Shown here piece after piece: positions 1 through 7,786 of a DNA stretch of 13,908 bases; the first letter of the stretch is position 1; each line of letters starts with the position of its first letter. The translations under genes and the position numbers were made by a program. Origin of the DNA: Cyclostephanos tholiformis. Lineage: Eukaryota > Bacillariophyta > Thalassiosirophyceae > Thalassiosirales > Thalassiosiraceae. The DNA is taken from positions 1 to 13,908 of the forward strand of contig JALLPB010000654.1 of assembly GCA_036939975.1 (NCBI GenBank), written 5' to 3'. The notes below the pieces were generated by a model. The model had not been told where the DNA came from. It did no database searches and saw nothing but the letters and a program-made list of their open reading frames with translations.

Positions 1-263
1 ATTCAGCGTTAGGAGCACGTGGACCATGGCGTCGGGATTGAAGTAGGGGGTAGTATAATAGTGTTTTAAGCGGAAGGACGCATCGCATTGCGCACCCCCC
101 GCGGATCACAAAATAATATCACCCTGCCCAGAGCCCGTCAAAGTGGTTGCGCGGCCGCGGACGCTAGGATCATCGAGAAATAAATTTATTTAAGGGGAAC
201 GACACGGGTCGCCGGACCGCGAACAATCGACACAGGTCGTCGTCGGACGAAAAAGGCATTCGC
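1..263 (+). other. Leader of the retrotransposon, no gene
   Basis: This stretch has no convincing coding content. It is G+C-rich (a NotI-type GCGGCCGC near 151-158) except for an A+T-only palindrome at 178-191. It would hold the promoter and 5' untranslated region, and possibly the left terminal repeat, but none of these can be proved from the window. Small inverted pairs exist (for example CGCA/TGCG near 80-92), but they are too short to call. Confidence 0.5.
178..191. repeat. 14-bp A+T palindrome in the leader
   Basis: AAATAAATTTATTT is its own reverse complement and contains only A and T, inside otherwise G+C-rich sequence, 73 bp before the first ORF. It could act as a TATA-like promoter core or a DNA-unwinding or protein-binding site; it also contains AATAAA on both strands, resembling polyadenylation signals. 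The function is inference. Confidence 0.45.
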
Positions 264-779
264 ATGCCACGGAGCGGGAACAGAAGACGCAGCCAACGCA
301 TCCAACGTATAGCGCACGAACGCCTTCAGCGCCGGCTCGCCGAGCACCTCCGCGAAGTCGAGGCGAATCGGGTAAGAGCGGGGGAACCCCGCCGGAGCAT
401 TCGGCTTCATTTCCATTTTGATCGCCGACTGCGATATTTCCTCTTTGGAGAGGACGGGTATATTAACCCTAACGACCCGGGTGGCGACGAGTTCCCTCGT
501 CACGGCTGGCGGCGCGATCGCGTACGCGAGCTCCAGGAAGAACAGGCGGCGCAAGGGGGGGGGACCCAACAGGTGCACGACGGAACCGGCGCAGCCGACG
601 GCGCAGGGGCCCCAGAGCAACAAGCACAACAGGGACAAGGCACGGCAACGGGGCACGCCAACGCGGGGGACGAAACCTCGGAGGTCGATAGCTCCTCCGC
701 CTACGAAGACTCCGATAAGCACTACACCCCGAGCTCCCCCGAAGGTAGTGAGAACGGGGACACCAGGAGCTGGGTCTGA
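264..779 (+). CDS. Possible leader ORF (ORF0), 171 aa, basic N-terminus and acidic tail
   Basis: This ATG-started frame lies between the leader and Gag and reads in the same direction. I do not recognise a family. The first ~85 residues are rich in Arg and Glu with a heptad-like Leu pattern (HERLQRRLAEHLREVEANR) and a short hydrophobic piece (RYFLFGEDGYINPNDPGG). The middle is Gln/Gly/Ala-rich and the end is Ser/Asp/Glu-rich. It stops at UGA 777-779, but the same frame continues to TAA 867-869, and that extension repeats the preceding acidic motif (DSDKHYTP before the stop, DSDEHHTP after it). This suggests either a once-longer protein of about 201 residues broken by a CGA-to-TGA change, or readthrough. 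Overlapping open frames on the opposite strand and in another + frame are common in G+C-rich DNA and weaken the call. Confidence 0.45.
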   Translation: MPRSGNRRRSQRIQRIAHERLQRRLAEHLREVEANRVRAGEPRRSIRLHFHFDRRLRYFLFGEDGYINPNDPGGDEFPRHGWRRDRVRELQEEQAAQGGGTQQVHDGTGAADGAGAPEQQAQQGQGTATGHANAGDETSEVDSSSAYEDSDKHYTPSSPEGSENGDTRSWV

Positions 780-869
780 CGGGACTCTGACGAACACCAC
801 ACGCCAAGCGAAAGGGGGGACGACGACTCATCGGGAGACTCGACCTCAGCGCAGGGCGCAAACAGCTAA
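780..869 (+). other. In-frame continuation of the leader ORF past its UGA
   Basis: After the UGA at 777-779 the same frame stays open for 29 codons and is strongly acidic and Ser-rich (DSDEHHTPSERGDDDSSGDS). It matches in character, and partly in sequence, the segment just before the stop. No methionine restarts the frame here, so it would be expressed only by readthrough or in a copy lacking the stop. Confidence 0.35.
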
Positions 870-939
870 CGGGGCAAAGTCGCCGGACTACACACCAGTC
901 GCATGAACGAAAAACGGGGCATAAAACCAATAACGACAT

Positions 940-951
940 AAAAAAAAAAAA
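940..951 (+). promoter_or_regulatory. A-tract directly before the Gag start codon
   Basis: Thirteen consecutive A run from 940 into the A of the ATG at 952, in a G+C-rich element. The frame has a stop at 931-933, so this ATG is the first available. An unstructured A-rich stretch with A at -3 is a favourable eukaryotic start context, and poly(A) leaders are known to help cap-independent initiation in some viruses. Whether it works here, downstream of a possible leader ORF, is inference. Confidence 0.45.
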
Positions 952-3762
952 ATGGATAACTTCGCCTCGATCTTCTCGCTCGGGCGGGGTGGCGGTCGCG
1001 CCAACGACACAGTACGGGGGGGCCGTAACGACGGCAACGACGCACGGGGCTGCCGTAACGACGGCAATAGGGGCGCGCCGTCGGGGGCGCGTCGCCCGTC
1101 CGTCGGGGGTAATTCCCTCGAGGACTGGGACGACGTCAGCGCACGCATCGGGGATGACCCCTCGGCTCCCAATGTGGGTGTGCGGTTCGGAACACCGCCT
1201 CCGGGGGACCGCACAATGGGTGACATCACTGCTCAGGAAAACATTTTCTCCCTCGGTGGGGGGGGGAGGCCGCTTACGACTGACGCCTACCGGGAGCGCG
1301 ACGCAACGGCGCCGCCACAGGTAATCACGCAGCAGTGGTCGGAGAACGACGACGGGGGCACCGGGCACCCAGGGGGCCAGCAAAACACCCTCGGATCTCC
1401 CGCCAGGACGACAACGACGTACTCGGGGATGGCGACCGCCATACGTAAGGGGGGTCTCGGCACGCCCACGACAATCCCCCAGGAACTTAACTGGCAACGG
1501 TCAGTGGAGGGGGACACAACAAAAATTAACCAATGGAAGGACGTCATGGGTAACCTACAGGAATTTAAGGCCTACCTTTTCATTCGGCAGGGGAGCTGCT
1601 ATGCAACAGTGATGCACTCGCCGATGAAGTTTGCGGCGATCGGACCCGCCACCGCGCACCTTCAAGGAAGAATCATTGGGTTTGTGGGCGATAGGACAGC
1701 CACTCGGGAACCCACCCCAATCTTGCTCCCACAACTGAAGACATGGCAGTGGGTTAAGGAAACGGTATTCACGGATGGCCCAGCCATGATCAAGCATTTC
1801 GACGACAACCCGGCGCGCACCGGCACGCTGTGGAACGGGGAAGGGGGCGGTGACAACAAAACCGAACTACATGCACCGCGTCTCTTGTCCATCCCCCTAT
1901 GGCTGCTCGATCGCATCCGACAGGAGGGGCGGGCATTACTGCCTTATGAGATTTTACGCATGGTGGTGCACCACATCGAGGAGGTGGACACACAAGAGTA
2001 CGCAGACGCCTGGGCCACAGTGGCCGCGTGGTGCCTTTTAGCAAGCCAGGGAAATGCGTCGGGGGAAAGCCTCATGGCTTTTTCAATCGAAGCCATCACC
2101 GAGGTCGAGGACGACTACCTCGGACGGTGGCTCGAGCAGCGGCTCGACACTACGATGGGTCCATGCAAGCAGGATGCGCTCCCATCGGTGGTCACACATC
2201 GGGGGGGGGCACCGGGCCTCATGTCGCAGGCATCTTTTGCTGCCGATATCGGTAAGGGGGTAGCCCTTGGGCTGAGGGCCTTGGGGGGGCCTCTGACGAC
2301 AGGACAGGTCCAGGGTCCAACCAAAGAGGGGGACGAAAAAACCCGTTACACTGACGACGACATTGCAGCAATCATGGGCTTCTCGCACGTCCTACGAGGG
2401 GACCAAGTCCAGCCAATTTGGGCCACGTTTAACAATGCCAAACAGAAGAATCTCGATGTTTTCCGGCGGCAGATTCTCAGTCGAATGACGGACTGGGCCT
2501 ACGATCGCCGTATCCAGATTGATACAGGGGTGTTCCTTGACGTCGACGTCGTCAAGGCCATTGTCGACCTCAAGTTCAATCCAGGGGAGGGGGTGGCACA
2601 CCTCAACTCGGCCGCCAAAGGCCTCTCGATTCTGGCCTGTCGGGCACGGACTACCGGGGAGATCGAACGCCTCAAGGAACGGGAGGAAGCGTTGACGGCT
2701 ACAGAGAAAACGCGCCAGCTCGATGAGTTCCTACGCCTCCAAAAGGACCAGCGCCGCGCACCGGCGGACAATTTTCTGGAACTTAAAAACAACATTGCCA
2801 CCTTCATGGGCCTCGTGTGGGTGCTTTTTGGGTCTCACTGCGACTATTATAAGGGCCTTCGACATGTGTATGGCACAATGGACCTTCGGGACGTGATGGC
2901 AATCAAGTCTCATTTTACGGCAGAGCATTGCCGCCGCATCACTTGGGCAATAATCGACGACGGTCGCTCATATTTTGATAATGTGAAAACAACACTCGAT
3001 TTTGGCCCGGGCGCGAGCATTGTCTTCCCGCAGTCGTTCCTGCTCGACATCATTCGAAATGTGCGCTATGGTATCCTCGTCGAACGTGCAAATTTCCCGA
3101 ACGAGTGGCTAAGTCAACGGAAGCCCAGCCCGCAGGAGCAGGGACAACAGAGCTCGCGTACACCGGGATCGGGCAACTCCGGTACCCGTGGAAACGACAG
3201 GCAACCACAACGATCTCTGGGCCGGGCCTACGATCACCCCTACGGGGGTGGGCAATATGGCGGAGTGCAGCAGCAGTTCGGCGGACAAGGGTATCAGGGT
3301 ACAGGCGCACAAGGGGGCGGGTACGGTGGCGGGTACTTCCGCAACAACTCCTACCAGTCACGCGACCCCTGGAACGCCAATTGGAACGACGAACGCCATC
3401 CCAAGATCAAAACAATGATGGCCGCCTACCTCGACCGAACCAACGGCCGCGTTCATCTGGCCGAAATCCTAGGGGCGGCGGGGAAGAAGCAATCGGACCT
3501 GCCAACGCTCCCTCAGTACGTCCATCCGAATGGACGCCCGTTCATGTGCTGGACGAACGTGCTCGGGCGGTGCACGTATCGCGAATGCCGTTTCCACCAG
3601 CAAGGGGGACATCCGAATCCGAAGGATATCACCGACGAATTTGCTGACAAGGTCATCGATACCCTTAATAAGGGTGTCATCGCCATCAGCGGGATAACGA
3701 CGCCCGTGGGGTCGCCGCCCAAAAAACCAAAAGTCGTGGCCGAGGGGCTACAGACTCTCTGA
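952..3762 (+). CDS. Gag-like protein (ORF1) with CCCH-type knuckle, 936 aa
   Basis: This is the presumed structural, RNA-binding protein of the element, inferred mainly from position before RT and from composition. Residues 1-70 are low-complexity Gly/Arg/Asn/Asp and include a 10-residue tandem repeat around RNDGN. Residues about 180-700 form a long globular region with no domain I recognise. About 718-805 is Gly/Gln/Tyr-rich (GGYGGGYF, QFGGQGYQG), typical of RNA-binding disorder. A Cys/His knuckle lies at C866-X7-C874-X4-C879-X2-H882, a variant of the CCCH finger. Near the C-terminus, PPKKPKV (922-928) resembles a classical nuclear-localisation signal, fitting an element whose DNA must reach the nucleus. 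The ATG at 952 follows an in-frame stop at 931. The ORF ends in UGA-C, 15 nt before ORF2 and in the same frame, so a Gag-Pol fusion by readthrough is possible. Confidence 0.8.
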   Translation: MDNFASIFSLGRGGGRANDTVRGGRNDGNDARGCRNDGNRGAPSGARRPSVGGNSLEDWDDVSARIGDDPSAPNVGVRFGTPPPGDRTMGDITAQENIFSLGGGGRPLTTDAYRERDATAPPQVITQQWSENDDGGTGHPGGQQNTLGSPARTTTTYSGMATAIRKGGLGTPTTIPQELNWQRSVEGDTTKINQWKDVMGNLQEFKAYLFIRQGSCYATVMHSPMKFAAIGPATAHLQGRIIGFVGDRTATREPTPILLPQLKTWQWVKETVFTDGPAMIKHFDDNPARTGTLWNGEGGGDNKTELHAPRLLSIPLWLLDRIRQEGRALLPYEILRMVVHHIEEVDTQEYADAWATVAAWCLLASQGNASGESLMAFSIEAITEVEDDYLGRWLEQRLDTTMGPCKQDALPSVVTHRGGAPGLMSQASFAADIGKGVALGLRALGGPLTTGQVQGPTKEGDEKTRYTDDDIAAIMGFSHVLRGDQVQPIWATFNNAKQKNLDVFRRQILSRMTDWAYDRRIQIDTGVFLDVDVVKAIVDLKFNPGEGVAHLNSAAKGLSILACRARTTGEIERLKEREEALTATEKTRQLDEFLRLQKDQRRAPADNFLELKNNIATFMGLVWVLFGSHCDYYKGLRHVYGTMDLRDVMAIKSHFTAEHCRRITWAIIDDGRSYFDNVKTTLDFGPGASIVFPQSFLLDIIRNVRYGILVERANFPNEWLSQRKPSPQEQGQQSSRTPGSGNSGTRGNDRQPQRSLGRAYDHPYGGGQYGGVQQQFGGQGYQGTGAQGGGYGGGYFRNNSYQSRDPWNANWNDERHPKIKTMMAAYLDRTNGRVHLAEILGAAGKKQSDLPTLPQYVHPNGRPFMCWTNVLGRCTYRECRFHQQGGHPNPKDITDEFADKVIDTLNKGVIAISGITTPVGSPPKKPKVVAEGLQTL
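1022..1067 (+). repeat. 30-bp-period repeat in the Gag N-terminus
   Basis: The 16-mer GCCGTAACGACGGCAA occurs at 1022-1037 and again at 1052-1067, a 30-bp period in frame, giving a repeated RNDGN in the disordered Gag N-terminus. Each copy also contains imperfect inverted symmetry (GCCGT...ACGGC). It may be a slippage duplication. Confidence 0.7.
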
Positions 3763-3768
3763 CAGCGG

Positions 3769-3784
3769 CCCCCCGGGATGGGGG
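3769..3784 (+). promoter_or_regulatory. G+C hairpin just after the Gag UGA stop
   Basis: C3770-3774 can pair with G3780-3784 around a GGGAT loop, starting about 7 nt after the UGA at 3760-3762 and including the ORF2 start codon. The five codons between the stop and the ORF2 ATG are all sense codons. A UGA followed by C with a stable downstream structure resembles known stop-readthrough sites. The pairing is visible; the role is inference. Confidence 0.35.
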
Positions 3785-6618
3785 ATGCTCGAAACTACAA
3801 AACCACGGTGGTCACAATCGATCGATTATACTACGGCAACAGAAACAAGGGGACAATAAGGGGGGAAGCGGTGCAAACAGCGGTGGAAAAACGACTCGCG
3901 AAAAACCTGGGGCCAATGGATACCGCAATTGCAACCAAACTTGTCAAAACGTTAGCGACGGACGAGGCACCGTCTCGGGGGCGTGAGCAGGCCAACGGGA
4001 ACACGCAAAGGGACAACACTCCACCGGCCGACACATTCAAGACAGGGACAGAACTGATGTACGGCGGACAAGGTAAGCTAACAAGTACAACTAAATTAAC
4101 ACTACTTATCAATGACACCAACAGGACGTGTGAGGAAGACGTAACGGACACGCCCATCGGTCGCACCACGCCGGCACTCGAGGGCCTTGCCCCACCTTCA
4201 CTAGAGGATACTAACGAAGAGGTCACAGGGGACGACAGGACACGACTCCGCAAACAGAACAGGCACCGGAAACAACGTCTCAAGGCGGCGCAAGTCCTGC
4301 ACAGCCACTGGACGGAGCATACAGGAGCGGTGCCGTACACGTCGACGCCGCTACCGCGGACGCGCGGGCCATATCGCAACTCCATGTGCCCAACGGGTAG
4401 GGCACTCGACCACCCTGCAGCCGCCATTTTGCTCGACTGGTCCACTTTTGGCTGCCCCACGCGAACGGGGAGTAACTGGACAAAGAACGACATGTGGGAG
4501 GCGGTGGAAAGGGGTCCACACAGATCGGCAATGTCGCCGGAGGCAATCGAACATTTTGCAACAGAAATACAGGAAAAAATCCGAAAAAAGCAGGCACGCC
4601 TTGTTGCATGGGACGACATAAAAGACAACCCACCCCCACAGCTGAAGATATCTCCCATAGCTGCAATTCCGCACAAGTCAAAAGCATTCAGGTCGATTCT
4701 GGATTTGTCCTTCCGGCTTCGGTTGAAGAATGGGGGAGTTTTAGCCTCCGTGAACGACACGACTATAAAAAGCGCGCCAAAAGGGGCGATCGACCAACTC
4801 GGGGACTGCCTCACGCGGCTTATTCATGCGTTTGCGGAGGCTAGCGACGATGCAAAAATATTTATGGCGAAATGGGATATAAAGGATGGTTTTTGGCGAA
4901 TGGACTGCCGCGAAGGCGAGGAGTGGAACTTTGCATATGTGTTACCGCAACCAGAAGGGTCACCTACGATGCTTGTCGTACCAACGTCCCTCCAGATGGG
5001 CTGGGTTGAATCCCCCCCTTATTTTTGTACTGCAACGGAAACGGCACGGGACATAGCCACTGAATACACCGACATGCCGGTCGGATCAATACCTGCGCAT
5101 AAATTCTCTAAGTATATTGCTAATGGAAAATCATATTGTGAACTAGCGGTGGATCATGAGGGGAAACCTTTCCGGACAATGATTGAGGTATACGTTGATG
5201 ACTTTATGAGTTTGGTCATCCCTATTTCACAATCACAACTTGAACACACAGCGGCTGCCATCATGACCGGAATTCATGACGTGTTCCCCGCAAATGACGA
5301 GGATGATAGTGACGACCCAATCTCGGAGAAAAAACTCAAAAAATTAGAAGGGCAATACTCAACAGCAAAGACACTGCTAGGTTTTGATTTTGATGGAATC
5401 AATAAAACCATGTGGCTGGAAGCAGCAAAACGAGAAAAGTTACTCACGATCCTCCGAGGTTGGATCCGCACAGGTCATCGAGGGTCCGCCGGGATTCCAT
5501 TCAAGGAATTTGAATCGACGATCGCGAAAATACGGCATGCATTCACTTGTATCCCCATGGGTACGAGTCTCCTCTCCCCGTGCAACCGAATCCTCAAGCT
5601 GCAACCGTCGTATGTCTATTTGAATAAGAACAAGCAGGTGCTCACGTCACTCGAGGGATGTCGAACACTCCTCCGGGAGTCTACACGGGAACCGACTCGG
5701 TGCCGAGAACTTATCCAAGGATGGCCGGATTATATCGGATTCGTCGATGCCTCAGGCCATGGCGCTGGGGGTGTCGTCATCGGCGAGCTATCACCGTGCG
5801 TCCCCACGATCTTTCGCTGGCAATGGCCCCCCGATATCACACAGGACATAAAAACGACCGAGAACCCGGGAGGACACATCTCAAACTCGGATTTGGAGAT
5901 GGCCGGCCTAGTCCTACTGTGGCTCACCATGGAGGAGGTCTGTAGCCCCCTCAAGGAAAAACGGCTCACGCTGTTCAATGACAATTCCCCGACAATAGGA
6001 TGGGCAACAAAACTCGCATCGAAGCGGTCGACGGTGGCGGAACATCTCATCCAGGCACTCGCCCTACGAGCGAAACAACACAAGGCGTGCCCATTCACAC
6101 CGATTCACATTCCTGGAAAGCGCATGGCCATTGCCGACATACCGTCACGCTCGTTCGGCAGCAATCCTGCGTGGCACTGCGATACCGACGACGATTTACT
6201 CACACTTTTTAATTCTACCTTTCCGTTACCATCACAGCAATCGTGGACAGTCTTCCGCCTGAACTACGGGACAGTTATGCGCGTGATTTCCGCCTTGCGG
6301 ATGAAGCCTTTCGCGCTGGACGATTGGCGGCGACTTCCATCGCCAGGGAAACTCGTTGGCGCCATTGGCACTCCTACCTCACAGCTATGGGGTTGGATCC
6401 GTACTTACAATCAACAACTTTCGAACAACGAATCAGAAGCCTCACGGGATTTGCACAACGTATTCGCACAGGATATTACGGACGAGGACGACAGGTACAG
6501 GCTGCAACAGTTACAAGCGCAATCACTGCCGTTGGGCAGACGATATCCATGGCCGTCGGAAACAACCCGACCAAAATCTCAGGGTCTGATAAATTTTTGC
6601 CGGCACTACAGATCATGA
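3778..6618 (+). CDS. Reverse transcriptase-RNase H polyprotein (ORF2), 946 aa
   Basis: It copies the element RNA into DNA and degrades the RNA strand. RT motifs in order: AIPHKSKAFRSILDLSF (fingers); motif A KWDIKDGFWR with D367; motif B SLQMGWVESPPYF at 404-416; motif C YVDD at 472-475; then LLGFDFDG. RNase H follows with the expected acidic set: D657 in FVDASGHGAGG, E707 in SDLEMAG, D735 in FNDNSPTIGW, and D787 in ADIPSRS with H777 upstream. The first ~290 residues are charged and unassigned. The last ~145 residues (after TLFNSTFPLP) share DNA with the recombinase ORF and contain no methyltransferase DPPY-type motif. There is no protease or integrase. The start ATG lies 15 nt after the Gag UGA in the same frame, so translation may occur by readthrough or reinitiation. 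The wording of the RT motifs resembles YR-element RTs that I remember from diatoms. Confidence 0.93.
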   Translation: MGDARNYKTTVVTIDRLYYGNRNKGTIRGEAVQTAVEKRLAKNLGPMDTAIATKLVKTLATDEAPSRGREQANGNTQRDNTPPADTFKTGTELMYGGQGKLTSTTKLTLLINDTNRTCEEDVTDTPIGRTTPALEGLAPPSLEDTNEEVTGDDRTRLRKQNRHRKQRLKAAQVLHSHWTEHTGAVPYTSTPLPRTRGPYRNSMCPTGRALDHPAAAILLDWSTFGCPTRTGSNWTKNDMWEAVERGPHRSAMSPEAIEHFATEIQEKIRKKQARLVAWDDIKDNPPPQLKISPIAAIPHKSKAFRSILDLSFRLRLKNGGVLASVNDTTIKSAPKGAIDQLGDCLTRLIHAFAEASDDAKIFMAKWDIKDGFWRMDCREGEEWNFAYVLPQPEGSPTMLVVPTSLQMGWVESPPYFCTATETARDIATEYTDMPVGSIPAHKFSKYIANGKSYCELAVDHEGKPFRTMIEVYVDDFMSLVIPISQSQLEHTAAAIMTGIHDVFPANDEDDSDDPISEKKLKKLEGQYSTAKTLLGFDFDGINKTMWLEAAKREKLLTILRGWIRTGHRGSAGIPFKEFESTIAKIRHAFTCIPMGTSLLSPCNRILKLQPSYVYLNKNKQVLTSLEGCRTLLRESTREPTRCRELIQGWPDYIGFVDASGHGAGGVVIGELSPCVPTIFRWQWPPDITQDIKTTENPGGHISNSDLEMAGLVLLWLTMEEVCSPLKEKRLTLFNDNSPTIGWATKLASKRSTVAEHLIQALALRAKQHKACPFTPIHIPGKRMAIADIPSRSFGSNPAWHCDTDDDLLTLFNSTFPLPSQQSWTVFRLNYGTVMRVISALRMKPFALDDWRRLPSPGKLVGAIGTPTSQLWGWIRTYNQQLSNNESEASRDLHNVFAQDITDEDDRYRLQQLQAQSLPLGRRYPWPSETTRPKSQGLINFCRHYRS

Positions 6619-7457
6619 TCGAGGGCTATGCGAAGGACGATCCACCAACACGAAAAATGTTACCCATCGAAGCGGACGTGCCGGAACTGCTCATCGAAAT
6701 GGGATATAGCAAATCGGGAACGGCGCAAACGCGGGCGATAGGTGACCTCACGTTAATTGCCTTTTATTACCTCCTGCGGATTGGAGAGTACACAGTGAAA
6801 AGCAAACGTAATAACACGAAGCAAACGGTACAGTTCAAACTTGAGGACATCACATTTTACAAAAAAACTAAACAGGGACATCTCCGATGCCTCCCAAAAA
6901 ATGCGCCTTACGAACTCGTTTTATCCGCAGATAGTGCAACGCTCAAGCTCGACAACCAGAAGAATGGCTGGAAAGGGGTATGCGTTCATCAAGAAACGAA
7001 TGGGGAGGCTTTTTCTTGCCCAATCAGGGCCCTAGGTCGGCGAGTCGTACACCTCCGCCAACATGGAGCAACACCGACCACTTTCTTATCCACGTTTTAT
7101 CATTATGGACAGAGGTTTGACGTCACGGGAGAGGACGTCAGTAAGGCACTAAAAATGGCGGCGACACTCCTCGATTATCCGGCAGCACGCGGAATACCGA
7201 TCGACCTAATCGACACGCACTCTCTTCGGTGTGGCGGCGCCAACGCACTTGCCTTATCGGGATACTCCGACACTCAAATTCAAAAAATGGGGCGCTGGCG
7301 GGGGGCTACCTTTAAAGAGTACATTCGGGAACAGCTCGCGTGCTACTCTGAAGGAATGACGACAAAGATGAAGCGTAACTTCAAGTTTGTCAATGTACAC
7401 GGCAACGCATACTACGACGTAACCAGCACGTGCGTGCTCTCTGATTACGACTGGTAA
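6243..7457 (+). CDS. Tyrosine recombinase (ORF3), about 404 aa, no N-terminal AUG
   Basis: This is the recombinase that would integrate the circular DNA copy by strand exchange through a 3'-phosphotyrosine. Numbered from 6243, the catalytic set is complete: R179 in YYLLRIGEYT, H326 and R329 in HSLRCGG, W352 in MGRWRG (His/Trp box), and nucleophile Y360 in FKEYIREQ. The N-terminal ~110 residues look like the usual helical core-binding domain (RHWHSYLTAMGLDPYL). The frame is open from 6213 but has no ATG until 6387, which would remove the first helices; 6243 is a GTG and only a nominal start. ORF3 overlaps the end of ORF2 by 376 nt in the -1 frame, so -1 frameshifting, a non-AUG start or a spliced/subgenomic RNA is needed. 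I see no classical slippery heptamer in 6213-6260. The C-terminal ~25 residues beyond the core are unassigned. Confidence 0.92.
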   Translation: MDSLPPELRDSYARDFRLADEAFRAGRLAATSIARETRWRHWHSYLTAMGLDPYLQSTTFEQRIRSLTGFAQRIRTGYYGRGRQVQAATVTSAITAVGQTISMAVGNNPTKISGSDKFLPALQIMIEGYAKDDPPTRKMLPIEADVPELLIEMGYSKSGTAQTRAIGDLTLIAFYYLLRIGEYTVKSKRNNTKQTVQFKLEDITFYKKTKQGHLRCLPKNAPYELVLSADSATLKLDNQKNGWKGVCVHQETNGEAFSCPIRALGRRVVHLRQHGATPTTFLSTFYHYGQRFDVTGEDVSKALKMAATLLDYPAARGIPIDLIDTHSLRCGGANALALSGYSDTQIQKMGRWRGATFKEYIREQLACYSEGMTTKMKRNFKFVNVHGNAYYDVTSTCVLSDYDW

Positions 7458-7642
7458 TACGTGTTCTGCACGAGCACCGGCAAATAAGGTTTTTCTCCCC
7501 TGTTGACATCGTACAGAATCCCACAATATGCTCAGTGCGGAATGACATCATCGACACGTGATGGTCGAACAACACAGCTGGGTCATACGGGGAGTACCGG
7601 GTTTTTGTCATCATTCGGGGACAGGTGTCAGTGTGGCCTCAG

Positions 7643-7702
7643 ATCGTGACGGACTTTCCCGACGCCCGCTAGATACAGGCGTCCGTCGGGGTCCGTCTCG
7701 AT
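7643..7702 (+). repeat. Long inverted repeat (hairpin) in the 3' tail
   Basis: GACGGAC (7648-7654) and CCCGACG (7658-7664) pair exactly with GTCCGTC (7691-7697) and CGTCGGG (7684-7690), leaving only a TTT bulge at 7655-7657. ATCG/CGAT (7643-7646 with 7699-7702) extends the stem past a T-T mismatch. This makes about 18 base pairs around a 19-nt loop. The loop end GGCGTC can alternatively pair with GACGCC at 7661-7666, so two folds compete. Candidate roles are RNA packaging, replication priming or a recombination core; none is shown. Confidence 0.75.
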
Positions 7703-7737
7703 ACCTCGTCACGGGTGGGTGGTGCTCTCTCCCTGAC

Positions 7738-7786
7738 CCCTGGGGATGACCAGGTTGGTCGATAGGGCGACACTTTGTCCCCAGGG
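7738..7786 (+). repeat. Nested hairpins in the 3' tail
   Basis: CCCTGGGGA (7738-7746) is perfectly complementary to TCCCCAGGG (7778-7786). Inside it GACCA (7748-7752) pairs with TGGTC (7756-7760) around a 3-nt loop. An alternative outer stem CTCCCTG/CAGGGAG (7729-7735 with 7782-7788) also exists. The region looks built to fold. Confidence 0.65.

Noticed and set aside
463..472. TTAACCCTAA, half of the palindrome seen at 12028-12043
   Set aside because: A 10-mer inside the leader ORF without the other half; likely chance.
186..800. 204-codon open frame on the minus strand
   Set aside because: Starts at a non-ATG codon or by chance in G+C-rich DNA, has low-complexity Val/Gly/Leu composition, and lies opposite a more protein-like + strand frame.
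418..906. 162-codon + strand frame overlapping the leader ORF
   Set aside because: Thr/Arg/Pro-rich with no domain-like segment; reads as the off-frame of 264-869.
469..1497. 342-codon open frame on the minus strand
   Set aside because: Arg/Pro/Cys-rich shadow of the Gag N-terminus and leader; typical antisense frame of G+C-rich coding DNA.
3831..4814. 327-codon open frame on the minus strand under ORF2
   Set aside because: Lies opposite conserved ORF2 sequence and is Ser/Cys/Arg-rich; a shadow.
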